DNA of 64,000 bases from Thermogemmatispora onikobensis. GTDB taxonomy: Bacteria; Chloroflexota; Ktedonobacteria; Ktedonobacterales; Ktedonobacteraceae. The DNA lies in NCBI RefSeq assembly GCF_001748285.1, contig NZ_BDGT01000029.1, forward strand, positions 1 to 64,000, given 5' to 3'. Of the stretch, positions 33,244 through 41,090 are shown one piece after another; the first letter of the stretch is position 1; every line of letters starts with the position of its first letter. The position numbers and the translations under genes were made by a program. Below the pieces are notes generated by a model. It was not told the DNA's origin. It did not search any database and worked only from the letters and a program-made list of their open reading frames with translations.

Positions 33244-33522
33244 TGACCGACAAGATCCTCCCCTTTTCCTTCTTTCTTCCTGAGATTATTCTTTCTCATT
33301 CTCTTCCAGGTGGAAAGCGTGCATCAGGCCAGGCCGGCTCTTGAGGCCCGCTGGGAGAGCATTGCCTCCGACCTTCGCTCTATGCTATCCTGCAAACAAG
33401 ACCTGGCATGCGGGGCGACGAGTGCTGATGCATTCCTCACCCCGCTCAGGCTAGCAAGTAACACAACGATTAGAGAGAGGATACGCAGGCAGCAGAGAGA
33501 GCGAGGCCGGAGAGGGAAAACT
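33244..33522. other. Leader region of the DUF190/CBS-CrcB operon
   Basis: The downstream frame is open from 33310, but the DUF190 similarity starts near 33535 and a GTG with GAGAGGGAAA lies at 33523. The segment 33400-33475 contains GCTGATG and CTCACC pieces loosely like the fluoride riboswitch 3' half, but the full motif is not present. It probably holds the operon promoter. Confidence 0.4.
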
Positions 33523-34890
33523 GTGCGTCCTGAAAAAGCCCACGTTCTTACCATTTACCTCGGCGAATCGGATCAATGGCACGGGCAGCCGCTCTACGTC
33601 GCCATGCTGCAGTTGCTACGCGAGGAGGGCTGCGCTGGGGCCACAGCCATGCGGGCGATAGCTGGCTACGGTGCAAGCGCGCGACTGCATGCGAGTCAGG
33701 GACTACGCTGGTCTTCGGATGCGAGCATCGTCATCCAGGTCATCGATCAACCAGCGCGCATCGAGCGTCTGCTCCCGCGCCTGAGCGCCATGCTGCGCGG
33801 CGGTCTGATCACCCTGCACGAGACCGAGGTGGTTCATGTAACACCTCCCCTGCTCGCGGGCTTGCCGGCTCGTCGTCCGGTGCGTCAGGCGATGGTCACC
33901 GGTCTGATTACCGTCGAACCGGAAACGCCATTGGCCCAGGTGCTCGCGCTCTTATTGAGGGCGCCTTTCCGCGCTCTGCCAGTAGTCGACCGGGAGCGGC
34001 ATCTCCTCGGCCTCATTACCACCGGCGACCTGATCAGGTCGGGTGCTCTGCCGCTGCGTCGCGGTTTGGTGCGCACGGCGCTCGCCCTCGACGAGGCAAC
34101 TGCCCAGCAGATGCGTACCCCTTTGACGCAGGCCGAGCAGAGTGCGCGTACTGCAGCAGACGTCATGAATCGGCAGGTGCGTACGGTGCGCCCTGAGCAA
34201 TCGCTGCGTGAGGCGGCTCGGCTCATGGTGGAGACAGGCTTGCGTCGCTTGCCGGTCGTAGACCGCGATCAGCACCTGGTTGGCATGCTTTCACGCACAG
34301 ACCTGCTGCGCGCAGCGGCCACCAGTCCCCTGGCAAGCGAAGCCGAGGAGAGGGAGTCAGCGCCAACGGGCGGCGTTACGAGGCAGGCCAACAGCTCCGC
34401 CGCCTCGGCGCCGGTCAGGGACTATCTGCGCTCCGAGGTAGCTACCGTGCACGAGGATGCGCCGCTGACGGAGGTGTTTGAGGCCCTCCTGCAGTCGCCG
34501 CTGAAGCGCGTGGTGGTCATTGACGATGGGCAGCATGTTCGGGGGATCATCAGCGATGTCGATCTGCTGGCGAGCTTGCAGGAGGAGCTGCGTCCCCGTC
34601 TCTTGTCCTGGTTGAGCGGACTGGCACGGGGTCGGGAGCAGCACGTCTCTGGAGCCAGCACCTCTTTAGGCCCTCAGCTGCATCGCGCCGGGCGCGCGGG
34701 CGAAGTTATGAACCGCACAGTGGTGACCGTGCCTGCCACAGCGACGGTCTCAGAAGCGATTGCCCTGATGATGAGAACGGGCCGGAAGGTGTTGCCAGTG
34801 GTGGACGATGATGGGCACCTCGCTGGGATCGTTGGACGCTCTGATCTGTTGCGTGTCCTTCTGGAAGATGGTGATGATGCTTCATACTAA
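33523..34890 (+). CDS. DUF190 domain protein with four CBS domains
   Basis: 455 residues from GTG 33523. The N-terminal DUF190 domain (LTIYLGESDQWHG, then AIAGYGASARLHAS) is PII-like. Four CBS modules follow, in two tandem pairs (about 130-185, 220-275, 297-350, 398-452), each with the LPVVDRDxHLxGxxxxxDLL pattern; CBS pairs bind adenosine nucleotides. The operon continues with a second DUF190 gene and two CrcB fluoride-channel genes, so this protein probably senses cell state and tunes fluoride or ion export. The family itself has no established activity. Confidence 0.85.
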   Translation: MRPEKAHVLTIYLGESDQWHGQPLYVAMLQLLREEGCAGATAMRAIAGYGASARLHASQGLRWSSDASIVIQVIDQPARIERLLPRLSAMLRGGLITLHETEVVHVTPPLLAGLPARRPVRQAMVTGLITVEPETPLAQVLALLLRAPFRALPVVDRERHLLGLITTGDLIRSGALPLRRGLVRTALALDEATAQQMRTPLTQAEQSARTAADVMNRQVRTVRPEQSLREAARLMVETGLRRLPVVDRDQHLVGMLSRTDLLRAAATSPLASEAEERESAPTGGVTRQANSSAASAPVRDYLRSEVATVHEDAPLTEVFEALLQSPLKRVVVIDDGQHVRGIISDVDLLASLQEELRPRLLSWLSGLARGREQHVSGASTSLGPQLHRAGRAGEVMNRTVVTVPATATVSEAIALMMRTGRKVLPVVDDDGHLAGIVGRSDLLRVLLEDGDDASY

Positions 34891-35266
34891 CGGTTCTGGT
34901 CACGGAATAACTCAGCAGCAGCCGCTTTCCCGCCCTGGGAAACGGCTGCGGATCTTTGTGGGTGAGGCTGAGGAGTGGCAGGGCCGGTCTCTCTATCGAG
35001 CCATCCTGGAAGCAGCCCAGCGCCACCAGATAGCTGGGGCTACGGTCTTGCGCGGGATTGAGGGCTTCGGTCCAGATCTTCACCTGGCCAGCGAGCGCTT
35101 GCCCGATATTGCCGATAACCTGCCTTTGTTAATAGAGCTGGTTGACAGTGAGGAGCAGATAGGGCGCTTCCTGCCCGTGGTGCAGAGGATGGTGAGTCAC
35201 GGTCTGATTACCGTGACGCCGGTGACGATGGTGTCCCTGTCAACCTGGCAGGAGTGGCCACGATGA
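34874..35266 (+). CDS. DUF190 (PII-like) protein
   Basis: 130 residues; several ATGs (34868, 34874, 34877) are possible, all overlapping the end of the CBS gene. RLRIFVGEAEEWQGRSLYRA and ATVLRGIEGFGPDLHL are the DUF190 hallmarks also seen in the preceding protein. DUF190 genes are often next to crcB, as here; the gene overlaps the first crcB start. Confidence 0.85.
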   Translation: MMLHTNGSGHGITQQQPLSRPGKRLRIFVGEAEEWQGRSLYRAILEAAQRHQIAGATVLRGIEGFGPDLHLASERLPDIADNLPLLIELVDSEEQIGRFLPVVQRMVSHGLITVTPVTMVSLSTWQEWPR

Positions 35267-35649
35267 CGCTGCTGGCATTCGGGCAGTTGCTGGCCACAGG
35301 ACTGGCGGGAGCTTTCGGCGCGTTGAGCCGTTATGTGCTCGGGCGCTTTATTGCGGAGCGGGTGACGACGGCCTTTCCGCTGGGAACGCTGGTGATCAAT
35401 CTGACCGGGGCTTTCGCTATTGGGCTGGTGTTCGGGCTGACGACGGAACATGTGCTTAATGCGGCGCTCCAGGGCGTGCTGGCCACCGGCTTTCTGGGAG
35501 GCTACACGACCTTCAGTACGATGAGCTGGGAAGGGGTTGAGCTGCTGCGCGGTGGCAGTAGCTGGTTGGGCCTGCTCTACCTGGCCGGCAGTGTGCTGCT
35601 GGGCTTGCTGGCCGCGGCCTGTGGTCTGGCCCTGGGGAGGTGGCTCTAG
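35263..35649 (+). CDS. crcB: Fluoride ion channel subunit CrcB/FluC (first copy)
   Basis: 128 residues from ATG 35263, with AGGAG at 35250-35254; GTG 35254 is an alternative. Four membrane helices. FluC motifs: GLAGAFGALSRYVLG, GTLVINLTGAFAIG and GFLGGYTTFSTMSWE, the last with the Thr/Phe/Ser fluoride-track residues. FluC works as an antiparallel dimer exporting toxic fluoride across the membrane. A second, diverged copy follows immediately, suggesting a heterodimer of oppositely oriented subunits. Confidence 0.93.
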   Translation: MTLLAFGQLLATGLAGAFGALSRYVLGRFIAERVTTAFPLGTLVINLTGAFAIGLVFGLTTEHVLNAALQGVLATGFLGGYTTFSTMSWEGVELLRGGSSWLGLLYLAGSVLLGLLAAACGLALGRWL

Positions 35650-36233
35650 TGGCTCAGGGACTTTCGGCACGGCGGCGTCTGGGGGCGGTCGCCCTGGGCG
35701 GCTTCTGCGGGACGCTGGCGCGGGCTTCGCTCAGTCCCCTCTTGCAAGCCTGGTTTGGCAAGAGTTGGCCGTACGATATTTTGCTGATCAATCTCAGCGG
35801 TGCTTTTGCTCTGGCACTGGTCACGGTCCTGGCGGAGGCCACTTTTCTGATTGGGCCTACCCGCCGCCTGTTGATGGCGGTTGGCTTTTTGGGGGCTTAT
35901 ACGACTTTCAGCAGCCTGGCTCTGGGGGATGTCTTGCTTTTGGCCGCCGGGCGCTGGCTGGCGGCGGTGCTTTACCTGCTCCTGAGCCTGGGTGGTGGCA
36001 TAGCGGCGGTGCTGCTCGGCACCTGGCTGGGAGAGCGCTGTCTGGCCCTGCGGCGTTGGTGGCACGGGCGCCGTGCGCGCCAATCACGGCCCCGGACCAG
36101 GTCCTCGCCGGGCCGGCTGTCGGTGGCCGGTCAGACGCAGGCTGGGCGGGCGACAGCCAGGACCTCAGCCGGTCCGGCTGCGCCGCCGTCAACGATCCAG
36201 TCCAACCCCGGCCCGCGGGACGAGCCTTCGTAA
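35649..36233 (+). CDS. crcB: Fluoride ion channel subunit CrcB/FluC (second copy) with basic tail
   Basis: 194 residues from GTG 35649, which overlaps the previous TAG and follows GGGGAGG at 35633-35639; GTG 35640 is possible. The channel part (about 1-130) has GGFCGTLARASL, YDILLINLSGAFALA and GFLGAYTTFSSLALG. After the fourth helix come about 60 Arg/Ser/Pro-rich residues, unusual for the family, probably a disordered cytoplasmic tail. Pairs with the first copy. Confidence 0.9.
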   Translation: MAQGLSARRRLGAVALGGFCGTLARASLSPLLQAWFGKSWPYDILLINLSGAFALALVTVLAEATFLIGPTRRLLMAVGFLGAYTTFSSLALGDVLLLAAGRWLAAVLYLLLSLGGGIAAVLLGTWLGERCLALRRWWHGRRARQSRPRTRSSPGRLSVAGQTQAGRATARTSAGPAAPPSTIQSNPGPRDEPS

Positions 36234-36244
36234 GCGGGGCCAGC

Positions 36245-38152
36245 TCAGGATCTTCCTGGGGCCGCGATGGTCAGATTGAAGGTAGCGCTAACGTCGTCGA
36301 AGCCGAGGCGTCTGACAATCAGCGTGAGCTGCCAGTGGCCACTCATGCTGATGACGCTGGCGACAGCGCGGTAGCGGCCCGGTTGGCCCGCGATCGGACG
36401 AAGAGGGATCTCCTGGATGCCCATCGTCATATCGGTCATGGTGCAACGCAGAATGAGGCTGTCGTTCGGTCCGAGCCTGAGCGGGCGACCTGTGCTATCA
36501 CGCAGGTCGACGGCGAACGTGTTGGTACCCACCTGGCCAGGATTGATGATGAAGCTGTAGTTGAGGTCGCCCATGTGCCCCTGATAGAGTGCAGGCCCCT
36601 GGCTGGAGCCAGAGCCAGCGGTCACGCTGGCCACAGGCGGGCTGAGGCTGGTCAGGACGCCTACGACGATTAGGAGTAGCACGGCCAGTGTGCCTTCCCA
36701 GCGTAGGGCGCGTACAAAGAGGCGCTGCAGACGCCCGGCAGCCAGCGAGGCGGCCCCACGTTCACGGTCGGGCTGACGAGCCAGACGCCGCAGGCGAGGC
36801 CCGATGAAGAGACCATTGAGTCCCCCCAACAGGAGAAGCAAGGCGAAAGCCAGCGTCTTGCCCAGCAAAGCCCGCCCGTAGTCGCTGCCGAAGAGGGCCG
36901 CCGGCGAGGGCAGGAGCAAGAGAGCCTCCAGTCCGCTAGCCAGAGCCAGCAACAGCACCGCTGGTATCGCCAGCCGGGTAAAGCGACCGATCAGACCAGC
37001 CAGCAGGCGTGTGCGGTCTCCGGTGCCTGGTCTGAGCTTGCCCAGGGCCGGGGGCAGCAGGATCATCAGCCCCAGTAGCGGGCCGATCCAGATGGCACTT
37101 GCCGCCAGATGGAGCAGGTTGAGCGGCAACAAGAGCAGCGCCTGGCGGCTGGCAGCAGCGTGTGAGTTGAGGATCTCGGTGAGCATGAGCAGACCGGCCA
37201 GCGGTAGCAGTCCTTTGAGTGGCCAGCTGCGCCACCAGCCATACCGACGGCGCAGCAGCACGATCCAACAGCCCCAGACGAGCAGCAGCGGCCCCAGACG
37301 GGCGAGCCAGAGGGTGCCGAAACGACTGCGGACGATCTCGCCGAGCATGCCCCCATTGCTGAGCAGTTGCCAGGGAGGCAGGCCGCTGAAGATCCAGCCT
37401 TGATAGCACCAGAAAGCCAGCCAGCCGAGGCTGAGGGCGAGCAGGATCGCCAGCAGGTAGATCTTGCTGAGGCGCTGCATCAGCTGCTCAGCTGCCGCCA
37501 GTTCTGGCCCGACCTCTTTCCTGATTCGGATAACGGTAGGGCGCCAGATGAGGAGCAGCGAGAGAGGAAGACCGGCCAGGGCACAGAGGCCGAGGATATT
37601 GAGCCAGCGGATGCCCACGCTCCAGAGAGTAAGGTTGGCACTGGTGGGAGCGAACTGGTTGAGCAGGGCATCGGTATTGGGAGACAGCGGGCCAGCCCCG
37701 ACAACGAAGCTGAAGCTGCCTGTGACCTCGTGACCGTCTTCGGCAGAGACGTTATGGAAGAGGACGGTATAGGCCCCGTCGGATAGATGTGGAGGGAGGT
37801 CAACGACCAGAGCGTAAGGATCACCAGGTACTGCCCGGCTGTCGCGGAGGTCGACACGCTGCCGCTGCTGGTTCCAGACCTGCAGCTCGCTGAAGGCAGG
37901 TTCGATACGCTCCGTAAACCAGACCCTGATCTGGCGTGGGGCCTGCCCACTGGGTAGGCGGGCATTGGCGGCTGGAATGCTGTGATCATACTGGGCATGC
38001 AGAGGGCGCAGGGCATGTGCCTGGGCGTTACCCGGCCCAAAGGCCAGGCCCAGGACCAGTACGCAGAGCGCTCCCCACCACAAGAGCAAGCGCTGTACCC
38101 TTGTTCGCCAGGAGTAGAGCCTCCTGCCTGAGTGACGTCCTCGCTGGTGCAT
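36245..38152 (-). CDS. CopC-CopD copper-resistance fusion with C-terminal YtkA-like domain
   Basis: 635 residues. A signal/anchor (about 20-46, ending AQAHA) leads into a CopC domain (about 47-150: FTERIEPAFSELQVWN, LSDGAYTVLFHNVSAEDGHEVTGSF). CopD follows, with eight or nine membrane helices (about 175-515). The last 120 residues form an extracellular beta domain (SLILRCTMTDMTMGIQEIPL; GQPGRYRAVASVISMSGHWQL) of the YtkA/FixH type. The mature N-terminal His typical of copper-binding CopC is approximated by HA after cleavage. It likely takes part in copper uptake or handling. The gene lies downstream of another predicted metal-related envelope protein with a structured spacer between them. Confidence 0.88.
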   Translation of the reverse strand: MHQRGRHSGRRLYSWRTRVQRLLLWWGALCVLVLGLAFGPGNAQAHALRPLHAQYDHSIPAANARLPSGQAPRQIRVWFTERIEPAFSELQVWNQQRQRVDLRDSRAVPGDPYALVVDLPPHLSDGAYTVLFHNVSAEDGHEVTGSFSFVVGAGPLSPNTDALLNQFAPTSANLTLWSVGIRWLNILGLCALAGLPLSLLLIWRPTVIRIRKEVGPELAAAEQLMQRLSKIYLLAILLALSLGWLAFWCYQGWIFSGLPPWQLLSNGGMLGEIVRSRFGTLWLARLGPLLLVWGCWIVLLRRRYGWWRSWPLKGLLPLAGLLMLTEILNSHAAASRQALLLLPLNLLHLAASAIWIGPLLGLMILLPPALGKLRPGTGDRTRLLAGLIGRFTRLAIPAVLLLALASGLEALLLLPSPAALFGSDYGRALLGKTLAFALLLLLGGLNGLFIGPRLRRLARQPDRERGAASLAAGRLQRLFVRALRWEGTLAVLLLIVVGVLTSLSPPVASVTAGSGSSQGPALYQGHMGDLNYSFIINPGQVGTNTFAVDLRDSTGRPLRLGPNDSLILRCTMTDMTMGIQEIPLRPIAGQPGRYRAVASVISMSGHWQLTLIVRRLGFDDVSATFNLTIAAPGRS

Positions 38153-38172
38153 CGTATTTGCTCACCCAAGAG

Positions 38173-38240
38173 GGCTCAGGCGCTCCAGACCTTGGCTCAG
38201 CGGGGGAGCCGTAGTCAAGCAAGACTGGAGCGCCTGAGCC
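38173..38240 (-). other. Nested hairpin between the two copper-operon genes
   Basis: GGCTCAGGCGCTCCAG (38173-38188) and CTGGAGCGCCTGAGCC (38225-38240) are a perfect 16-bp inverted repeat. Inside the loop a second stem, GGCTC (38194-38198) with GAGCC (38206-38210), is possible. On the minus-strand transcript it sits just before the CopCD ribosome site. No T-run is present, so a processing, attenuation or protein-binding element is more likely than a plain terminator. Confidence 0.7.
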
Positions 38241-38310
38241 ATACGACAACGTCAGAGAGAGGGAAAGGGGATATGTGGGTCGTGCGTCAGAGATCAGAGA
38301 GCGGCCTGGC

Positions 38311-39057
38311 TTAGCCGCGCAGGCGTTCCTCTAGCGCTGGGGACGCCTCGCTGCTGCAACCCGTGACCGCAGAGGGCACAGTGCGGCGCCAGGCAATGAG
38401 TGCGAACAGGAGTCCCCCCAACCCCAAGAGCGTCCCGGCCACTCCCAGGCCAGTGGCCAGCGTGGCGCGGCTCTCCGCCGCCTGGAGCTGGTTGGGGCCA
38501 CGCTCTGTAGAGGTGGCTGCACTGCTGCTGGCCTGCTCCGGATAGGCTGGAATGACCTTCACGTCGCTAAAGGTGTTGGGGCCACTGGTGAAGGTTTCGT
38601 CTATCTTGAGGCCCTCCAAAGTGCCAAAGATATGGAATGTATAGGTGCCGGGCTGGCTGGGCATGAAATAGGCAACGTATTTGCCTGGCTGGCCCCAGCG
38701 CGCTTGAATGGGAACACTGAGCGGGCTGGAGGAGCCAAAGCGCACCTCGAATTTAAGGGTCTTCTCGGCCCCAACGACAGGATTGGCCAACGTTGGGCCA
38801 GTGCTCATGCTCATGTTTCCCATGCCGTTCTGCTGGTTGGTAGTGTAGGTGCATTCGTTGCCCTTACAGATGGTGAGATCCAGGCTATTCTGCTGCTGTG
38901 CATAGGCCGGCTCGTTGAGGAAGCCGACAATGAAGGTATAAGGGCCAACGTGGCGGCGCTCGTGGGCCGCCGCCACGCTTGTAGTCAAGAGCAAGCAGAC
39001 AAGGGCCAGACTGAGAGCCAGCGCTCCTATGCGTAGCAGTCTCCTAATGAAAGCCAT
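38311..39057 (-). CDS. Membrane-anchored envelope protein, copper-operon associated
   Basis: 248 residues. A signal peptide (about 8-31, ending AAAHE) is followed by a His/Met-containing beta domain (HERRHVGPYTFIVGFLNEP; NGMGNMSMSTGPT) and, near the C-terminus, one membrane helix (about 202-222) with a short cytoplasmic tail. The overall plan (His right after the signal peptide, beta-sandwich, C-terminal anchor) resembles YcnI/CopC-like copper proteins, but I cannot name the family. It is the first gene of the pair with CopCD. Confidence 0.7.
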   Translation of the reverse strand: MAFIRRLLRIGALALSLALVCLLLTTSVAAAHERRHVGPYTFIVGFLNEPAYAQQQNSLDLTICKGNECTYTTNQQNGMGNMSMSTGPTLANPVVGAEKTLKFEVRFGSSSPLSVPIQARWGQPGKYVAYFMPSQPGTYTFHIFGTLEGLKIDETFTSGPNTFSDVKVIPAYPEQASSSAATSTERGPNQLQAAESRATLATGLGVAGTLLGLGGLLFALIAWRRTVPSAVTGCSSEASPALEERLRG

Positions 39058-39666
39058 GAGACGATACTCCTTCCTTCCCTGCCGGGCTGATGATCTTCCG
39101 CTGGCTGAGCACGCACTTAAAGAGACACCGGCACTGATACGCTCATGGTGCCCGTGTTCTTCAGTTCAGCAGGTAAGAGAGAAGCGGCTGGCAGCAGAAC
39201 GACGCTACCATCCCTGCCCTCTGAGCGATCTCCCTGGCCTATGGCCGCTGGCCAGAGAGATCGCCAGACCGCCTCAGTTTTTGGTTGGAGGGTCGCCGCC
39301 AGGCCAGGGGTCAACCTGTGGGGATCGCGCTTACCTGCCATCTCTATCTGTTGACAGAGAAGAGCATAGGGCAAAGGCAGAGATTTGTGTATTGGGAGTA
39401 TGCCCTATTCTGGCCAGCAGCAGGCCCTACGGCTTTTTCCCAGGGAGTAAGCGCTTTGAGGGGATGCCCTCGGCCCTTCTTCGGCATTCTACCGGAAGGA
39501 AGGCAACCGAGGCGGTCTTTGCCAGGCCGAAGATGGCAAAAATGACAGCAGAAAAGCAGGGCGAGCAGGTGACAACTCAGGCTCAGTCACGCTTTAGAGG
39601 ACCTGGCCCAGCCTTCCACAGGCGGCCATCTTCCGGTTATACTGAGAAAGCAAGGAAGGAGGTTCC
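39058..39666. other. Intergenic region upstream of both the copper and the CoA operon
   Basis: A reading frame covers most of it (39029-39670, plus strand) but has no ribosome site, no recognisable domain and composition unlike a protein. It should contain divergent promoters. No clear pair was identified. Confidence 0.5.
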
Positions 39667-40140
39667 ATGAAGATGGCCGACAGCAGCCGCTCTAGCTCAG
39701 AGCACCCCTTTCCCCCCCCGAAGCCCGTTCCCACCCCTGACGAGGCCTCGCGCCCCTTCTTCGCCGGGGCCAGAGAGCGACAGCTGATGCTGCAGCGCTG
39801 CAGCGCCTGTGGTCGCTGGCTCTGGCCGGTCAAGGCGCGCTGCCCCGAGTGCTGGAGTCCGGCCCTGAACTGGACGCCAGCCAGCGGCAAAGGCACCCTC
39901 TACAGCTTCGCCCTCATGCACCAGCTCTATCATCCCGCCTTCGCCAGCGAGCTGCCCTACATCATCGCCGCCATCGACCTGGCCGAGGGCGTGCGCATCA
40001 CCAGCACCATCGTCGGCTGCTCGCCAGACGAGCTGCGCATCGGCATGCCTCTGGAGGTTACCTTTGAACAGCTCAGTGAGGAGATCACGCTTCCCAAGTT
40101 CCGGCCCGCTGCCAGACCGGGCGGGGACAGCGACCAGTGA
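39667..40140 (+). CDS. DUF35 zinc-ribbon/OB-fold protein
   Basis: 157 residues with SD AAGGAGG. The rubredoxin-like zinc ribbon (CSACG and CPEC, about residues 45-62) is followed by an OB-fold (GTLYSFALMHQLYHPAF, PYIIAAIDLAEGVRI). DUF35 proteins form complexes with thiolase-fold enzymes, for instance the steroid side-chain aldolase Ltp2/ChsH2 and archaeal HMG-CoA synthase complexes. The nearby thiolase-fold gene at 41091 is the obvious partner. Confidence 0.88.
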   Translation: MKMADSSRSSSEHPFPPPKPVPTPDEASRPFFAGARERQLMLQRCSACGRWLWPVKARCPECWSPALNWTPASGKGTLYSFALMHQLYHPAFASELPYIIAAIDLAEGVRITSTIVGCSPDELRIGMPLEVTFEQLSEEITLPKFRPAARPGGDSDQ

Positions 40141-40204
40141 AGTGAGCAGGGTAGTCCGGTCGGTCGATAGGTCCGTCAACTGTTTTTGATGCGAGGAGGC
40201 ACCA

Positions 40205-41011
40205 GTGACGAACTATCAATATGTGCTCTACGAGAAGAAAGATCATGTCGCCTATGTAACCATCAATCGCCCCGAGGTGATGAACGCCCTCCACGCCGCG
40301 GCCAACCAGGAGCTGACGGCGGTCTTCCGCGACTTTGTGGCCGATGAAGCGGCCTGGGTGGCCATCCTGACCGGAGCGGGCGAGCGCGCTTTCTGCGCCG
40401 GCAACGACCTGAAGGCAACGGCAGAGGCGACCGCCCGTGGCGAGGCACCCCTGACGAGTCGCCAGCAGCAGGATGGGGAGCCGGTCTATTTCGGCGGACT
40501 GATCGGGCTGCACTGCCCGAAGCCGATCATTGCCGCCGTCAATGGCGTCGCCGCCGGCGGCGGTTTCGAGCTGGCCCTGGCTTGCGACCTGATCATCGCT
40601 GCCGAGCAGGCCCGCTTTGCCTTGCCGGAGCCGCGCGTTGGCCTGATCGCCGCCGCCGGTGGCATGCACCGCCTGCCGCAGCAGCTTCCGCTCAAGATCG
40701 CGATGGGCCTGCTTCTGACGGGCAAGTGGCTCTCCGCCCAGGAGGCCGCTCACTACGGCCTGGTGAATGAGGTGGTGCCGCTGGAACGCCTGCGCGAAAC
40801 GGCGGAGCGCTGGGCCGCTGAGATCCTGGAGTGCTCTCCTTTGAGCGTGCGCCTGACCAAAGAGTCGGTGCTGGCCGGCCTGGGACGCCCAATCGAGGAG
40901 GCGATGGCTGCCGACCAGGAACGGCTGCGCCTCCTGCTGGCCTCCGAGGACTTCCGCGAGGGGCCGCGCGCCTTCGTCGAGAAGCGGAAGCCTCAATGGA
41001 AGGGACGCTAG
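40205..41011 (+). CDS. Enoyl-CoA hydratase/isomerase (crotonase) family protein
   Basis: 268 residues from GTG 40205 with GAGGAGG upstream. Crotonase motifs: VTINRPEVMNAL, AFCAGNDLKA (oxyanion hole), AAVNGVAAGGGFELALACDLI and EPRVGLIAAAGG. The two catalytic acids of true hydratases should sit in the AGGGFELAL and PRVGLIAAAGG regions: the first Glu is present, the second position is not clearly acidic, so another crotonase reaction is possible. It lies between DUF35 and the thiolase-fold gene in one operon. Confidence 0.9.
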   Translation: MTNYQYVLYEKKDHVAYVTINRPEVMNALHAAANQELTAVFRDFVADEAAWVAILTGAGERAFCAGNDLKATAEATARGEAPLTSRQQQDGEPVYFGGLIGLHCPKPIIAAVNGVAAGGGFELALACDLIIAAEQARFALPEPRVGLIAAAGGMHRLPQQLPLKIAMGLLLTGKWLSAQEAAHYGLVNEVVPLERLRETAERWAAEILECSPLSVRLTKESVLAGLGRPIEEAMAADQERLRLLLASEDFREGPRAFVEKRKPQWKGR

Positions 41012-41090
41012 GAGCCAGCCAGTGACCAGAACTGGCTGAGAGCAACGCTTCTGACCACGCAAGCAGAAAGAGGCTGGAGCATATCCCCTG

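Noticed and set aside
33400-33475. Possible fluoride (crcB) riboswitch before the CrcB operon
   Set aside because: Only GCTGATG and a CTCACC-like piece are seen; the 5' GGxGATG element and the pseudoknot pairing are not recognisable.
39029-39670. 213-codon frame between the copper and CoA operons
   Set aside because: No ribosome site, no domain, and it overlaps the start of a well-supported gene; treated as spacer.
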